DNA of 64,000 nt from Brevipalpus yothersi (taxonomy: Eukaryota > Arthropoda > Arachnida > Trombidiformes > Tenuipalpidae). A program made the translations under genes and the position numbers. The stretch lies in assembly GCA_003956705.1 (NCBI GenBank), contig QZCP01000235.1:150702-214701 (forward strand), given 5' to 3'. The notes beneath the pieces were generated by a model. That model was not told the DNA's origin. It ran no database searches and saw only the letters and a list, made by a program, of their open reading frames with translations. This document shows, in pieces, positions 34,318-47,699 of the stretch. Numbering within the stretch: position 1 is the first letter of the stretch; each line of letters begins with the position of its first letter.

Positions 34318-36769
34318 TCATATTTTAACTTTACGAAGATCTTCGTAAGAGAAATCAGATCGCAATTTGAGGAACTGATGAATCTCACTTGGACTCAAAC
34401 ACAAATAGGTACCACTGCGTAGAGGTAGAGAATTTTCTCTTGAAGACTGGACACAATTAATTGCATCCTCGATTGATGGTGAACTGAGAATTTCAGAGAT
34501 CTGTTTAAGGCGTGTGAACTTGTCTCGGATGGGCGAGTTTGTTGATGAAGAGATATAATTTATTATGGCTCTTGCTTCTCGATCGAATTGGAAACCTCCA
34601 AGCTGAATGAAAAAAAATAGAATAACAGTATTTATTAATTGTAGAATTTAAAGCTCCGATGAATAAGATTGAGTTCACTTCAAATTCAACTCACCTCATT
34701 GAAAGTACATCTTGAAAGAGCTGATTCGAGCCGTTTAGTCAACTCTCCAGCTAAAATAATGAGCAGATCCCGATAATTATTGCTAGTGAGACCATTTTTG
34801 ATACTGCGAAGAGTATTGTCAAGATTGACAATAAAATTCTGAGTGAAGGCTCTTAGTCCATCAGTTGCTTCGTTTCTAGCAATATCATCATCAGTAAGTA
34901 AATGAGATTCACTATTAAAGGCACTTAGCCATGATTTTATCCATGGTTTCAGCAATCCAGTGAACATATGATTGAGACCGGAATGTATGAGAGATTGAAA
35001 TTTATCGTTACAAGAGAGTAGATCGGCCAGACAACTTTCCAATTTTTCTCGATTTTTAGGCTTCTCTACGAGAGCTGGAGATCGTACAACTTGTTCAAGA
35101 ATATTGTTGCGCAAAGTTCCAATATAATCAGCAGCTGAATCTAAATTGTTCAGAGCAGTTAAAAAGAGTAGCTTTGCTTTCTCAATGTCACTAGTTGTTT
35201 GAAGATAACGGCCAGTTTGAATAGCATTATATGCTTGACTCAAATCCAAGGCTGCGGCAGCATTGCTTATTCCACTTGGGAAACCATATTTGGTCCTGTC
35301 ACAGAGAGCGTTGTAGAAAGCAGTATCAAGGAAGTTGACTGAATGATTTATAACTGCACAAAGAACTTCCAAGTTTTCACTTGAGAGTGCTCGATTGATA
35401 CTTTTTTTCACGATGAAGAACACATCGTCTAACATATTAGATGTCAATGCATTACGATCAACATCATCCATTTGAATAGCTCGAGCACACGATTCGCGAA
35501 TAAAATACTCCTCTAGAAGCACATATGTTCCATTGATCTCTTGGAGCATCCTGCTGAGTTGACAAGAACGAGCTAAATCAACAATACGTTGCTGATGTTT
35601 GCTTTCCAATGAAGATTGTTCTTCAAGATCATTGACAACAGGTTGAAAATCTTTCTTCGCTCTTTCACTAATGAAACGAAGGTATATTTCGGTTCTTGAT
35701 GTGACAAGGGCCATTTCATTTAAGAGAGAATCTATTTCACGAGGATCAACTTTGACCACATTATTGGAAGATGAGCTCACTTTGTTCAGCTTCTGGATAG
35801 TAGTCATAACTGATGCGATAGATCTCTTCTTGACAAAATCATCCATAATCCTTTTTGCACGACGGTCACATTCACGTTGCAGAATTTCTAGACATGATAT
35901 CAAATTGCCAGGCCCGTAGTAGGTTTCAAGGATAGGAGCATTTTCATCCACCAATTTAGCTACACCCTCAAATAGATCAGTCAGCTGTCCGATATGGGTA
36001 TCAGGCTCTTTAGATGTATCTCCACCGGCAGTTGATGAGCTTCCAATTTTGTTTGACATGTAGTTGGAAAATTTTCGCATCCCCTCTTCACGCTGATTAA
36101 GGAGTGGAAAAATTTTGAAAAAACGTTGGACAGTTGCGAAATCATCCTCAGATACAGCCTCATCAAACTTTTTCATCACAATTGACTTGAGTTTTTCTTC
36201 AGCTTCACGCAGTTTACTGAATGCTTTGTCCATAGAAGTTTCACCGAAAACTTGCCCTGAAAAAGAGAAAAGCAAAAGTTGAGAAAGTTTGAACAAAAAA
36301 AGGATGAGCAACAACAACAAGTTTTCCCTTCTTACCAACCATTTATTGCACTATTAGCAGAATTTCGAACCAAAGACTCATCTATGGACAGGAATCGATG
36401 AATATTGGCCGCAGCAACCTCATAATCTTCACTATTCATGGCTTCTTCAACATTTTGTGTACAATATTTGAGATCCAAAATGTCAACAACTCTCTGTAAA
36501 CACTGGGATATTCGATTCTTAATCAAATCCAATTGTTTCACCTGATTACAAATCTCACTGGTCGATTTGGATGTTGAATTGATAACTTCCAAAATGTGTT
36601 TCACATCTTTTGTCATTTGGGCAACATTGGGCATAGAAGACAAAAGTGATCTCACATCATCACTTGATCGCGATTCACGATTCAAAGCATTCTCAATATC
36701 AGATCGAAGTAATTGATCCTCACTGCACAGCTTTGCATGCATGTCAACCAACTCCTGGTATGTAGACAT
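34318..36769 (-). CDS. COG4: Conserved oligomeric Golgi complex subunit 4
   Basis: COG4 is a lobe A subunit of the COG tether, which captures retrograde intra-Golgi vesicles and interacts with SNARE machinery. Exons 36769-36340, 36256-34695 and 34602-34318 encode 758 residues; human COG4 has about 785. Hallmarks include QVKQLDLIKNRISQCLQRV, DILDLKYC...EDYEVAAANIHRFL, RFFKIFPLLNQREEGMRKFS, PILETYYGPG, SNMLDDVFFIVKKSINRAL, and the end LGGFQFDREARAIINY followed by the SPSEIHQFLKLRSDF tail. Coiled-coil character at the N-terminus fits the family. The first intron needs the donor GTTGGT at 36339 to stay in frame; the stronger GTAAGA four bases on would cause an early stop. The start is the first ATG of the homologous region. 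It is divergent from the LC8 gene, with starts 729 bp apart. Confidence 0.96.
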
Positions 36770-37497
36770 ACTGAATTGTTCCGATAAACTCACAAACAGG
36801 CAGTATAAAAAAAGGTATCGAAAAAAATCAATCAAATTTATCAAAAACAATTAACGTTAAAATTTATCCAATCCAAGTCATGAACATTTTCATGAACTTC
36901 ATGATAAAAAATCTTCTCAAACTGTGACCACCAGATGTCTCTCGCCAAAGTGTCCATTTAAATTTTAAACTGCACATGCGCAATCGGGTTTTTCTTTCTC
37001 AACGGTCTTGATTTTAAAAGAAGAGAAGAAAAAAAAGTCTTGAAGGAGGTGAAAAAATCTGTGTCTTTTTTTCTCTCTCTATTAATTGTGATTAGCTAAT
37101 TTAATTTAATTTATTTACACCTTAATTGTTGACTGTGTGGCTACTTGAAGCTTGTCCTTGAGGCAATTCATTTCCATCATCTGGCAATAACGTATATATT
37201 ATACATTCACAAATAAATACTGCTATAGTGTGTTTGTATGTGTGTGTAGGTATACATACCCAGCAACATACATACCCAATATACATAATATAAGGACCAA
37301 AATTATTGGTGGTCTGTGTGCGTGGTTTGCCTCTTCTGTTTGGTGGGTTGTATGACTGAGAAAGAAGCTAGGGAAAAATAAATTTGTCTTCGTGTGTGAT
37401 TTACAATCATTCAAGATAACATTCGGTTTACATATATTGCCATTGTCTATATTCAGCTGATAATTCGTAAAAGAAAAACTTAACTTCTACAATCAAA
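36770..37497. promoter_or_regulatory. Bidirectional intergenic region between COG4 and LC8
   Basis: 728 bp separate two divergent start codons. No other gene is visible, so both promoters must lie here. Pyrimidine-rich and ATTT-rich runs are present but I see no unambiguous TATA box or initiator. Confidence 0.5.
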
Positions 37498-37767
37498 ATG
37501 AGTGACAAAAAAGCGGTCATCAAAAATGTTGATATGTCGGATGAGATGCAAGATGAGGCTTTGAATGTTTCCATTCAAGCGTTGGACAAATACAACATCG
37601 AAAAAGACATTGCTGCGTACATTAAGAAAGAATTTGACAAAAAATACAATCCAACATGGCACTGCATAGTTGGTCGCAATTTTGGTTCCTATGTTACTCA
37701 TGAGACCCGACATTTCATCTATTTCTACTTGGGCCAAGTTGCTATATTGCTTTTCAAATCTGGTTGA
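37498..37767 (+). CDS. DYNLL1: Dynein light chain LC8 (cytoplasmic)
   Basis: LC8 is an 89-residue homodimeric hub that binds short TQT-like motifs and is part of dynein and many other complexes. This single-exon frame encodes exactly 89 residues with the family's near-invariant sequence: two N-terminal helices (residues 15-50, ending KKEFDKKYNP), then TWHCIVGRNFGSYVTHETRH and FIYFYLGQVAILLFKSG, which form the ligand groove. The start ATG and the family length agree. There is no coding intron, though a 5' untranslated intron is possible. It is divergent from COG4 and convergent with TSR1. Its N-terminal half has a relative fused to Nup188 sequence 24 kb upstream on the same strand. A pyrimidine-rich 3' untranslated region follows. 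Confidence 0.99.
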   Translation: MSDKKAVIKNVDMSDEMQDEALNVSIQALDKYNIEKDIAAYIKKEFDKKYNPTWHCIVGRNFGSYVTHETRHFIYFYLGQVAILLFKSG

Positions 37768-37957
37768 CGACGTCTTCATTGGTTTCACATCTCTCTCTCT
37801 TTTTCCCTCTTTATATCTATTTCTTTCTCTCTCTCCCCCGATTTTTCTCTCTCGAAGTATGGCTTGCTGTTCAAGAAATGGATTTGTTCTTAACCATTCT
37901 TCTTTCCTGACTTTGAGCATTACTGTCCTTAGTTATCATGGAAGGTGAAGTGCGCAA

Positions 37958-37963
37958 AATAAA
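37958..37963 (+). terminator. Poly(A) signal of LC8
   Basis: AATAAA lies about 190 bp after the LC8 stop codon, between the convergent LC8 and TSR1 genes. Confidence 0.6.
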
Positions 37964-38169
37964 ATTTAATTAATTCCATTTGATTCGGAAATGTGACTTG
38001 AAAATTTTCATGAAAAAATTGTGTATGTAGACAGCTAAGGTTTCAATAGAGAAAAAGAATATTGTCATCAAACATTTTCATTCAGAACATACGTGCATGT
38101 TCCCATTTAATCATCTAGTTTCGAGGAAAAGTCAAAAATATCAAAATACGGATCTTTATCATACACACT

Positions 38170-40505
38170 TTAGACGCTCTCGGTGTCCATCAACTTGATG
38201 GTCGATGGACGAGTGACTTTCGGTTCAAAAGACCATTTCGGAAAAATTCGCTTATACAAGTTCATCAGAACGGTATCATTAGCAGTTAAGGGTCGATCAA
38301 AGATACACTTCATGTGTCCATGTGTACCAAGAGGTTCGCGAATATGGCCATGACGACCATACTTTGACCGAAGCTCAACCGGCCTGAACCATTTGATGTC
38401 TTCTCGATTGAAGAACATGTATCTCACCACAGCCCCTTTCTTGACAATCTTAAATGGATGACCACTCAAGCGAATACGCTTGATCACAACACGATCAGGA
38501 TTGACGCCCAATAAGGATCCATTGCCGATCATTTTGTGGGAACCATCATTAGCTTCTTTGAATATAAGACATGCAGCCGGTGGATATGTTATTGGTCCGA
38601 AAAAAGTTGCCACAACAGAGCCATCCTTGGGAAGGAAGCGTTCAAATTTGAATTTGTCACCATTTGTGTGTTGAGAAAAAATTGGACAAGCTTTGAAACG
38701 TCTGAATCCAAGATGAAATATTAGCTGATCCTTGGATTTGATGGGCTCCTCAGTTTCACCAGCCCGATTGATGGCCACATTTAAAACTGACATCTTATGT
38801 TCATGGGGTAGAAGTGATACTAGAACCAAAATTCCATTGGTTTTGTCATCATAACTTTGCCACACTTCTTGTGGAACTTGATCGAGTGTTATTTCTACAT
38901 AATTGCCCGGAGCAACTCCATTCTCATTGTTTTTCATATCTTTTATGAGCTTCTTTCGAGTATGTACAAAATTTTCAAACTGAAATATCCGAGAATAATC
39001 GGATGGCAGATTTTCTTTCGGATCCCATGGAGAGTGAATGAAACTTTTGAGGCCTCGATACCGAGCGAAGCGAACACGAGCTGGCACATCTTGAGGAGTG
39101 TCAATCTCATCAGGAAACATCTCATTTTCTCTAGCTTCACGAAATTTCATGAGTTGCTTCTTTTCTTCTTCTGTATCCATTTTTTCATCATAATTGGTAG
39201 TATCTTCACCCCCTTCCGTTATGGTGAGAGTTTCGTACTCTTCATCATTATCTATTTTCGATTCATTGTCAGATTCATCCTCACTGCCCAAAGTCAACGG
39301 CTTGAGATTGATTGCATTCAAATTGTCCTCATCAGACTCGCTCTCAGAGCCACATGAATCATGTTCTTCCTCAACTCCATCTTCTTCTTCCTTATCATCA
39401 ACAATCCATGCTGCTTGATATTCAGATGTGCCTTTGGGTACTCTAACGAGTTTCTTCTGTGATTGAGAAGCTGAAGCGGCCAATTCCTCAGGTGTTGGCC
39501 ATGTTTGTTCCCCCTCCATTGGATCGGGAGCATTTTCTCTTTCGAGAGACTCTTGCTTCATGGGATCGGGCTTGATGATTTGACATTCTTTCACTTCATG
39601 TTTTTGATGATTTGCTTTGTTTATGGGTCGAGGGTCATCAAGAATTTTTATAGAACTGATCTGATAATCATCCCAACCTGGTATGTGGATCAAACGATTC
39701 ACGTCAAGAGGATTAGATCGAACGTAACCCTGAATTTTCATGGATTTTGTAGAGGAATCATAGTGGAAAGATTCAGCTAGAATCAAAGATCGATGAGCAC
39801 GCAGCAACACCCGACGTTTTTTGCAGTTAGTGATTAATTGTAATAGCTGCAAGGCATCGGATGGAGTTGACAAGAGATGAAGTTTTTCATCGGCAAATTT
39901 TTCATCGATAGCTTTTTGGAGTATCTTTTTCAGTCTTTGTTTTTTCTTGATATCTTTGATTGTATCACAAACAACATGCATGGTTGTTGGTAGACAATGG
40001 TTATAGATGCATGTCAAAATTGGATTATTTGACAATGAATATCCTTCATCAGCGTCCGAAGGATGCAAGATCAACAATACATCGGCTACCTTCACAGCAT
40101 CCAAATTTGTGAAGAGATCATCACTTGGAGTCAATATTTGAAGCCTCACCTTAAAGCGTGGAACACTCAGTGAAATGAATCCTAAATTACACAGAAAATA
40201 TACGAATTAATATAGCTTCTAGCTCATGAATCGGCACAAAACTTACCACAAAGTGTTCGATCGATTGTCAAATCAGAGTCACAATTGCGAATAGAATCGA
40301 GAAGTTTTTCAACGGAATCACCACTGTTATTGAGAATGGATATTAAAATTGGTGGACACTTATCAAGACCGAGCTTTCGTTTCTCATTTAAAATTGAGTC
40401 TCTCTTCTGTCTTCGACGTTGTGACATTTCGTTTCGCCTTTGCTGCCTTAATCGCTCGGTCAGAGCAGGTTTAACACTTTTTCTTTGATTCACTCTGTGA
40501 AGCAT
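38170..40505 (-). CDS. TSR1: Pre-rRNA-processing protein TSR1
   Basis: TSR1 is a catalytically inactive GTPase-like assembly factor of the pre-40S subunit, related to BMS1, acting in late 40S maturation. Exons 40505-40247 and 40181-38170 join across a 65-bp intron and encode 756 residues; human TSR1 has about 804. The N-terminus is very basic, as expected for rRNA contact. The AARP2CN-like middle is seen in AHRSLILAESFHYDSSTK and KIQGYVRSNPLDVNRLIHIP. A long acidic stretch (residues about 320-430) follows, then the C-terminal BMS1/TSR1 domain: RYRGLKSFIHSPWDPKENLP, SLLPHEHKMSVLNVAINR, LGFRRFKACPIFSQHTNGD, and FNREDIKWFRPVELRSKYG close to the end. No P-loop is present, in line with the family. 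The start is the first ATG before the basic region. It is convergent with LC8. Confidence 0.96.
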
Positions 40506-42085
40506 TTTAATTAACGTTCACGTTCACTGTTGCTCAGTTAACTGAATCGATGTTGATCAATGAATTCATCACGATAAATTAACCAATCAACACAAGATTG
40601 TGAGCCACCACAATAATAATAACTGTTCAATGAGCCGAAATACTTTCACATGTGAACTATGGCATACAGATCAGTGTCCACATACCAATCAACTCTCACA
40701 CTGGTTACGAAATATGGGATGATGGATACATGCCAGGATACTCAGTCAGTAGAGTAAACATTGCAGGGAATGGACTCAAAAGAAGATTAATACTAATCAA
40801 CTGATTAAGGTTACAATTAAGGCAAACTTGCACGTGGAACGCACGCTGAGTTGAGTTTTGATTGTTATTCTTCGAGGCGCTCGGTTCAAATCAATAGACT
40901 TCCAACTCCAATCAATCTAATCTGATTGTTAGTGTATGGTGTAAATGTTATTGACTAGGAATTGGATGTTGAGCTGCTATCATCGGACCTAGAGATAGCA
41001 CTTCATGACATGGTTCCATAGTATTCGATGGAAAATACTATTGGTTACGTGATTCAGAACTTTTCGATTGGAGTTCAACTTTCTCTCGAAGTCCTACAGT
41101 CAGGAGAGAATATGTATTGCATGCTCTCTTATGAAAAACTGTTTCAAGTACTGGCAAAAAAATTTACTCTCTCATCAATGAACAGGAGGAGGATCATTTT
41201 TCGGTCTTAAAAGTATGGTTTGATGGATTGAACATGATAATCTAATTCGGATAGCCTCTTCTTTAGTGGTAAGAATTCGTGGGAATCATATCATATGAAA
41301 TTTGGAAACAATTCGAAAACACCAATATAAATGATTTTACAAAAAATATTTACAGCTTATAATAAAAAAATAGATTTGATATTCTGAGAGTCATGTTGCT
41401 GAGAGGAATCCCTACGGGCATCAGGAAAACTTTTTCGAAGAATTTTTAGGGTTGAGGCTTATGTTAGTAGACATTTTTTCAATGATATAAGACTTTATGA
41501 TTATATGACGGTAAGTGTATTTGATGTTGTCGGGTTGATCCTATTCATGAAAAACAAGCTGAAGAGAGAAGACAAACAAATCAATGTACACTCAAATGAC
41601 AAGTTCACATGAATCAAGAAACTTCCTCTTCCTGGATGGATTTCAGTTTTTTCATCAATCAAAACTTGAACTAACCTCATCAATGACCAGGAGAAGATTC
41701 TTTTAACAATTCATGTTGGAGAGGATTTATGGAGGGGTTGTGAAATCACTAACAAGCTTTTAAACACTTTTAAGCAGAAGATGAACATTGTATTTCCTGA
41801 TGCAACTCTTGTTTACACAGGGTTTCAGTTGTTTCGTTTCATATCATTTTACTCCTGAGTACTAATTGAGATTTTCACTGTTCAGACTAAGCATTGAACC
41901 ATATTCTATTGTGATTCTTCAAGACTTATCGATTCTCAAGAGATGAAACATTTTATCGAAAGGAAGGCTTTGCTACTCGTGAAGTAATGGAAATGATACG
42001 AAGACATCTGGAAGACCTTTTCATTCTTCCTATGTTATGTTGAAAGGAGGTGAGCAAGAATTTCAAGTGTAAGTTCCCTTACACA
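40506..42085. other. Intergenic stretch between TSR1 and PLA2G6
   Basis: No supported gene. Short frames (41028-41210 plus, 41501-41683 minus) lack family resemblance. It holds the TSR1 promoter side and the PLA2G6 3' end. Confidence 0.6.
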
Positions 42086-44991
42086 CTAATTAAATAGTAG
42101 TGCTAGCTCCTCCAATTCTTTTTTCCTATTATACATATAGACTGTAGTCTCCCAGAGCATATTTATCAATCTAGCATTGTTGATTTCATCTAATGGAATT
42201 TGTTCAGAAATAGGTGGATTTAATCGAAAATAAGGAACTTTGATCCCATGACACCAAGCTTTTGCTCGCTCTACAACTGAACCTTCAGCTTGGGTTGCTT
42301 GTTCGATTAGTAGTTCACCTAAATAAAGTAGAGAAGAGGGATAAATCAGACAAAGTTCACCATAACTTCAAGGGTAGAATGCTTCACATTTCGATTAAGT
42401 GACATACCGAGGGCAGAGGCCGTCAAAGCCATTCTGGCAACATTTACAAAACTGTCCGGTCTATAAACATCGACTACAGAAATTGATCTTACAGGGATCA
42501 AGCCACAGCCACACGAAACGAGCAAATCAATAGAATAACTTTTTTCAGGTTCTCCAATGTGTGTTAAAGCAGCATTTAACTTCGATATCTCCGTCAATGC
42601 GTCCAGTGTTGGATTATTTGACATGAGACCACCATCAAGATAAGGGCCACACGGCCTGAAGTAGGTCGGAGCTGCACCAGAGCAGCGAGCAACCATCCAA
42701 AGAGGAAGATCATTAGGAGTGCCTGGACGCTGTGACTCATGAGACTCTTCCTCTTTGGATCTTATGATCTCATCAGCGGATGCATAATTTCTAAAAATCT
42801 GTAAGTCTGGAGGAAATCTATCTGAATAAGTAGCTGTCACCATAAGCTTAAGATCTCGTACATCACATAATCTAGTATTTTGACCAAATTCTTTTTGAAG
42901 AAATTTTTCCAATGGTTCTGAATCGTACGGACGTGAACCAGAAAAAACTTTGTCCTTCAATCTAAAATAAATTTGTCTGCATTGACTCGCCGAGTTGCCA
43001 AGAGCTAGAGCGATAGATAACAATGCACCTGTTGATGTGCCGGCAAACCAATTGAAAAGATGACAAATATGACGATTTGTCATTTGTTCGATAAAGCTGA
43101 GCATTTGTACGAGTATGAGGCCTTTAACACCTCCCCCATCGAGACAGAGTAGACGAACATTATTCCGCGATGCTTGATCTCCCAGATCCATCTTGCTTTG
43201 TTCATCACGTTTCTTCTTTAGAGCTAATTCTAAAACATCACGATAACAATTGTCATATATACTGACTATTCGACCTAATGGAGAGTTTTCAGGCGGGATT
43301 CCATTGAAATTTGCATTGATTGCACATCCATCGGTGCACGATAAATTGGACTGTTTTCTACACCGTTTTGCACCGACTGTATCCAAAATGTAAAGAATTA
43401 AATCTTGATTTGGTGTTCGTTTGGCAGTGGCAGCAATGTGACGAGAAGATTCACCGGAATTATTACAATTATTCAAATCGGATCCAAAAACTACGAGAGC
43501 TTGAACGATCGTGGGATCTCCTGTTCTCACAGCTAAATGTAGCGGAGTTTCGCCATTTGGACCCTTGGCATTGACATCGGCACCATGGGAGAGGAGCGTT
43601 ACTAAACATGAAAGATTTTTCTTTGAAACCATACAGTGGAGAGTCTGAAAAAAATTATGGATCAGTATACGAGTTTCATAATAACGATGTCTGGATAAAG
43701 TCTCACCGTTTCTCCTTGAAAATTTCTACCATTAATATTTAAACCCATATCTAGCAGAGCTTCTAAGCACTGTTGACTTTTAGCCCAATGTAGAGCAGAG
43801 CCTCCCAGATGCATAACTTTAGGATCCAATTGTTCGAGAACATGTTCGAAACTTTGATCAATTTCTCGTTCCGATATAATTGTTTCCAAACTAGCTCCGT
43901 CACCATCGGCACCTGAAAAAATCGAAAAACTTTGGAATGAAATACGATTCTTCCAGTCAATAGAGTACTGAATGCGCATCAGTTATACTTGAATCTTAAC
44001 AACTTTTTTGCCATGACATCAATTTTGAAAAGCGTATAATTTTGAATGATAAGCTTTGTCATTCATCCATCAACTGAATGTGAGCAAGAGAAATCATAAG
44101 TATCATTCACTCACCATTTTTTAGTAACTCTTTGACACATTCAGGTTTATCGGCTGCACAAGCGAGATACAGAGGACAATTTTTGTCATGATTACGCTGA
44201 TTAATTAGCTTTATCAATGTTATTTTACGCTCACTCAACGATGACGATGGAAGGCGTTGGGATAAAGTGGAAGTAGAATCATTTTGACCCATACTTTGAA
44301 TAGGATTGGTGGTCAATGTGGGTGAAGAAGAGGTTTCCGGTGAGGAGGAAAAAAAGGGCGCAGAACATAGGGTTGATATAATTTCACGACTAGTGGTTGC
44401 TGCATAGTGGAAAATATTCCAGCCACGAGAATCAACTCGTGTAAGGTCACAATTGAGACTTAACAAATATACAATAATAGGAAGTTTAGAATTTTTGATA
44501 GCCAAGTGTATTGGTACCACTTGATTGTGAGTATCAGTTTGATTGACCAGACTTGGATCATTGGCGAGCAATGTTTTCAATATATCTAGAAAGCCAAAAT
44601 AGGAGCATATATGGACCAAAGATTGATTTGGATTATTTTTTACGTAATGAGTTATCTCTTTGAGATTATTTTGATTCACAATTTCCGGATGATGTGTACA
44701 TAAATATGGTAGCTTATCTTTCATTTGATGAAAAAAAGTCAATGCATGATGTTCACTATTGAAACGGGATAAACTGAAATCCACTTCAACACCACGATTG
44801 AATGAGGCCTTTTGAAGTATAACCTCATACTTTGATTGTTCCGGAATTCCATACAATACCAGACTGTCACTTCTATCGAATGGCTGGAATTGTTTATAAT
44901 CATCATGTCTCACCTCCACCACAGCATCATAAGGATATTCAGCAATATCTCGCTTACGAAAACTTCCAACCAAATCTCTTAGGAAAGCCAT
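42086..44991 (-). CDS. PLA2G6: Calcium-independent phospholipase A2 (iPLA2-VIA)
   Basis: PLA2G6 hydrolyses phospholipid acyl chains for membrane remodelling and mitochondrial lipid repair. Four exons join in phase: 44991-44115, 43912-43707, 43644-42408 and 42318-42086, giving 850 residues (806 for the long human form). The N-terminal half is an ankyrin-repeat array, seen in HICSYFGFLDILKTLL, GGSALHWAKSQQCLEALLD and NGETPLHLAVRTGDPT. The patatin-like lipase domain follows: oxyanion motif DGGGVKG (530-536), nucleophile elbow GTSTG with Ser565, and catalytic DGG with Asp698, a Ser-Asp spacing of 133, the same as I recall for human. A Ser/Thr-rich insert lies between ankyrin repeats at about residues 225-265. 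The start at 44991 (MAFLRDLVGSF) aligns with the human N-terminus; the frame opens further upstream only through a GTG codon. Confidence 0.96.
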
Positions 44992-47627
44992 ACTACCGAT
45001 TTCTTGTGACAATATTGACGGTGTTGATATTGATGTTGATGTTGATGAACCAATATGTTCCACAATAATTCTTCAACACGATGATGATAATTCTCAAATG
45101 GAATATTGAAAATCCCGAAGAAAAAAACAATAATAATAATAATAATACACCTCAATCAACCACCACGAATCCAGACCACTACAGTTGACAATACCTTAAG
45201 AACAGAGAGAGACACACACATTAACACTTAATAATTATCATCAATCTGGTGGACATACACGGTTCACACAAACCATCAAAATAAAGGAAGATCATGTGAA
45301 TGATGTCAACATCATAACAACAAACATCATCAACAACATCTCTCTTTTCATCTCTCTCTCTCTTTCTCTCTCGCTTTCGCAACCTTTAGGCTATCCAGAT
45401 TGTAGAGACATTGCTTTCAATGATAACAACATGGATGAGTCACCGCATATTTAACATACATATGAACATACACACAAATCAATTAATCTTGCATAATGTG
45501 ACATTGCTAAAATATATACTTTTTAGTTACTTGACACAAGGTTTAAAAAGTGTTCTTCACACACACACATGATGAAAAAGATCTGCTTTTGGGAAGCTTA
45601 TATTTTGAAAAATGTAACTTTTTATGTTTTGGTTTCTTGACTCTTTGCCTGTTGAGCATGCTGCTGAACAAATATTCACAACAGTAGTAGTAGTAGTGGC
45701 AGTTCATTCATCCTTTTTTGTTTCGCTTGGAATGCGATATGTACCGTTATACGCTTGTGAGAGAGGAAAGGAAAATCCACGATTAGAAATCAATGTAATT
45801 AATTGGGCTCATTTAAAACAATTGGTCGAAAGATAAACGTCTACTGTGTGTAAGATGTTGCGCAAACAAATTGTTACAATTCTTGTGATTTGGGAGTAAA
45901 AATATCAGAAGAATAATTGTAAGTTTTAGGACTGTGGTGAATTATAATGAGAGTAATAGATTTGGTTCATGATTGGAGAGGGTTACTGATTTGGCCCCGG
46001 GAATGATATAATTAGCCATTTCCTCCATGAATGATCAATTGCGCCAAGAAAAAATCATTATTCGACTCGGGTTTTTCAATTTTACACAATTTTATTGATC
46101 TAAATCTTGCAAAATTTTGAAAAATAAACTCTTCATCAATAGATTGAAATTTTCAGAAAATGAACTCCCATCTATCATATCGGAAACATTTTTATTTTAT
46201 TTTATTCACATAAAATAAGTTATTTCTGGCATGATTTTTTCAAATTTCTGAGAGTAGTTCCTCGTTAGATTCTTAAAATAATTAGCAATAGAAAAGTATA
46301 CAAAAAAAATGTGAGCTATCAAAATCAGATCAATAATATCATCTTGTTGTGATACTCCATATCTACTGAACAGAACTTCGACTTTTTCAGCTGAATAAGA
46401 ATTTCTGAAAACCATTATTTTCTCAAGAGAGAGAAAATTGTTAAAAGCCTTATCCAAGACTTCAATGGGGGAATAGGTGTCCAGATTTGGCCATTTTCTA
46501 GTCCATGTTGAATTTCGAGCTTCTCGCCTAATTTTTCATTAAAGGAGGTGCTTCATTCCAACTTTCGAGCTCTAAAGTTCTAATGTTGAGACCACTATCT
46601 CGATATCTATATTTCTAGTGATGGGATCAAATTTTTAATACCAGATTCAAACTCCTCATCAAGAGTTTATTTAGAATCACTCAAAAATTCCTGATGGACC
46701 AATTATTGACATTTTTTATGTTGATTACTCATTTTTTGACCACCTTCTTGAAAAATCCGATCAAAAAAATAACTAAATACCCCTTTTTTATCAGACAAAT
46801 TCTTGTATTTTCATTAGGAGTGCAGTAATTTGAATGAAGCAATTTTTTGAACTGCATTTAGTGAACTAGCATCATCTTATCACATAAGGGCGAAAAATAT
46901 TGAAAAACAGACTGAGATTGTGTCAAGTCATGCCATTCTGTGATTAAGCTTTTACTTCATAATACAGTCTTGCCTGTATGATAGAGAAAAACTTTATCCC
47001 AACACCGATAAACACGTGTCTTTTATAAGTACTAACTTGTGACAACTATGATCATAAGTGGACACGCCAAGGTCCCTCAATGATGAAACCAAAGTCCAGG
47101 GACTAGCTTTTCATGTCAGAAGCATCTGATCAGCTTTATTGATCTTTCTCTCTGCTCCAAAACTATCAGATCTTTCAGTGACTAATTATTGTGAGCAATA
47201 ACTTTCCCATCAAATGTCAAACCACATAAACCCTATTGGCTGAACGATATGATTCACAATATCCACTAATAACCATCATACTTCTAGAGGAAGGCAGATT
47301 ACATGATTATTCGATGATATTTGAATACTTCTAATTACAAGATTAATTTACGGCTTGTAAGTATGAAATTTCTGTTTTCTACTGAAGATTAAACTTAATC
47401 ATAATCCATGCAATCCGAAAAACAGGCTGATTTCCCACAAATAGAGAGAAACTAAAAAGGACCTTCTCTAACCAACATGTCCAGACTCACGCCTTCCAGC
47501 AAGCTTAGCCGTTCTACAATCGAGGATCAGTGAAATCTATTATCATATTCTCAGACCACCATGATAGAGATTGTACTAGCGTCCCATGTATCGATTTCAG
47601 TTTCTCAATAGTTTTTCTCCCATCGAT

Positions 47628-47699
<72 letters not shown>

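Noticed and set aside
39194..39418. Ser-rich plus-strand frame inside TSR1
   Set aside because: It is the antisense reading of the acidic stretch of TSR1.
40875..40895. tRNA B-box-like sequence GGTTCAAATC
   Set aside because: Flanking bases cannot form a T stem, and no A box or acceptor stem is found upstream.
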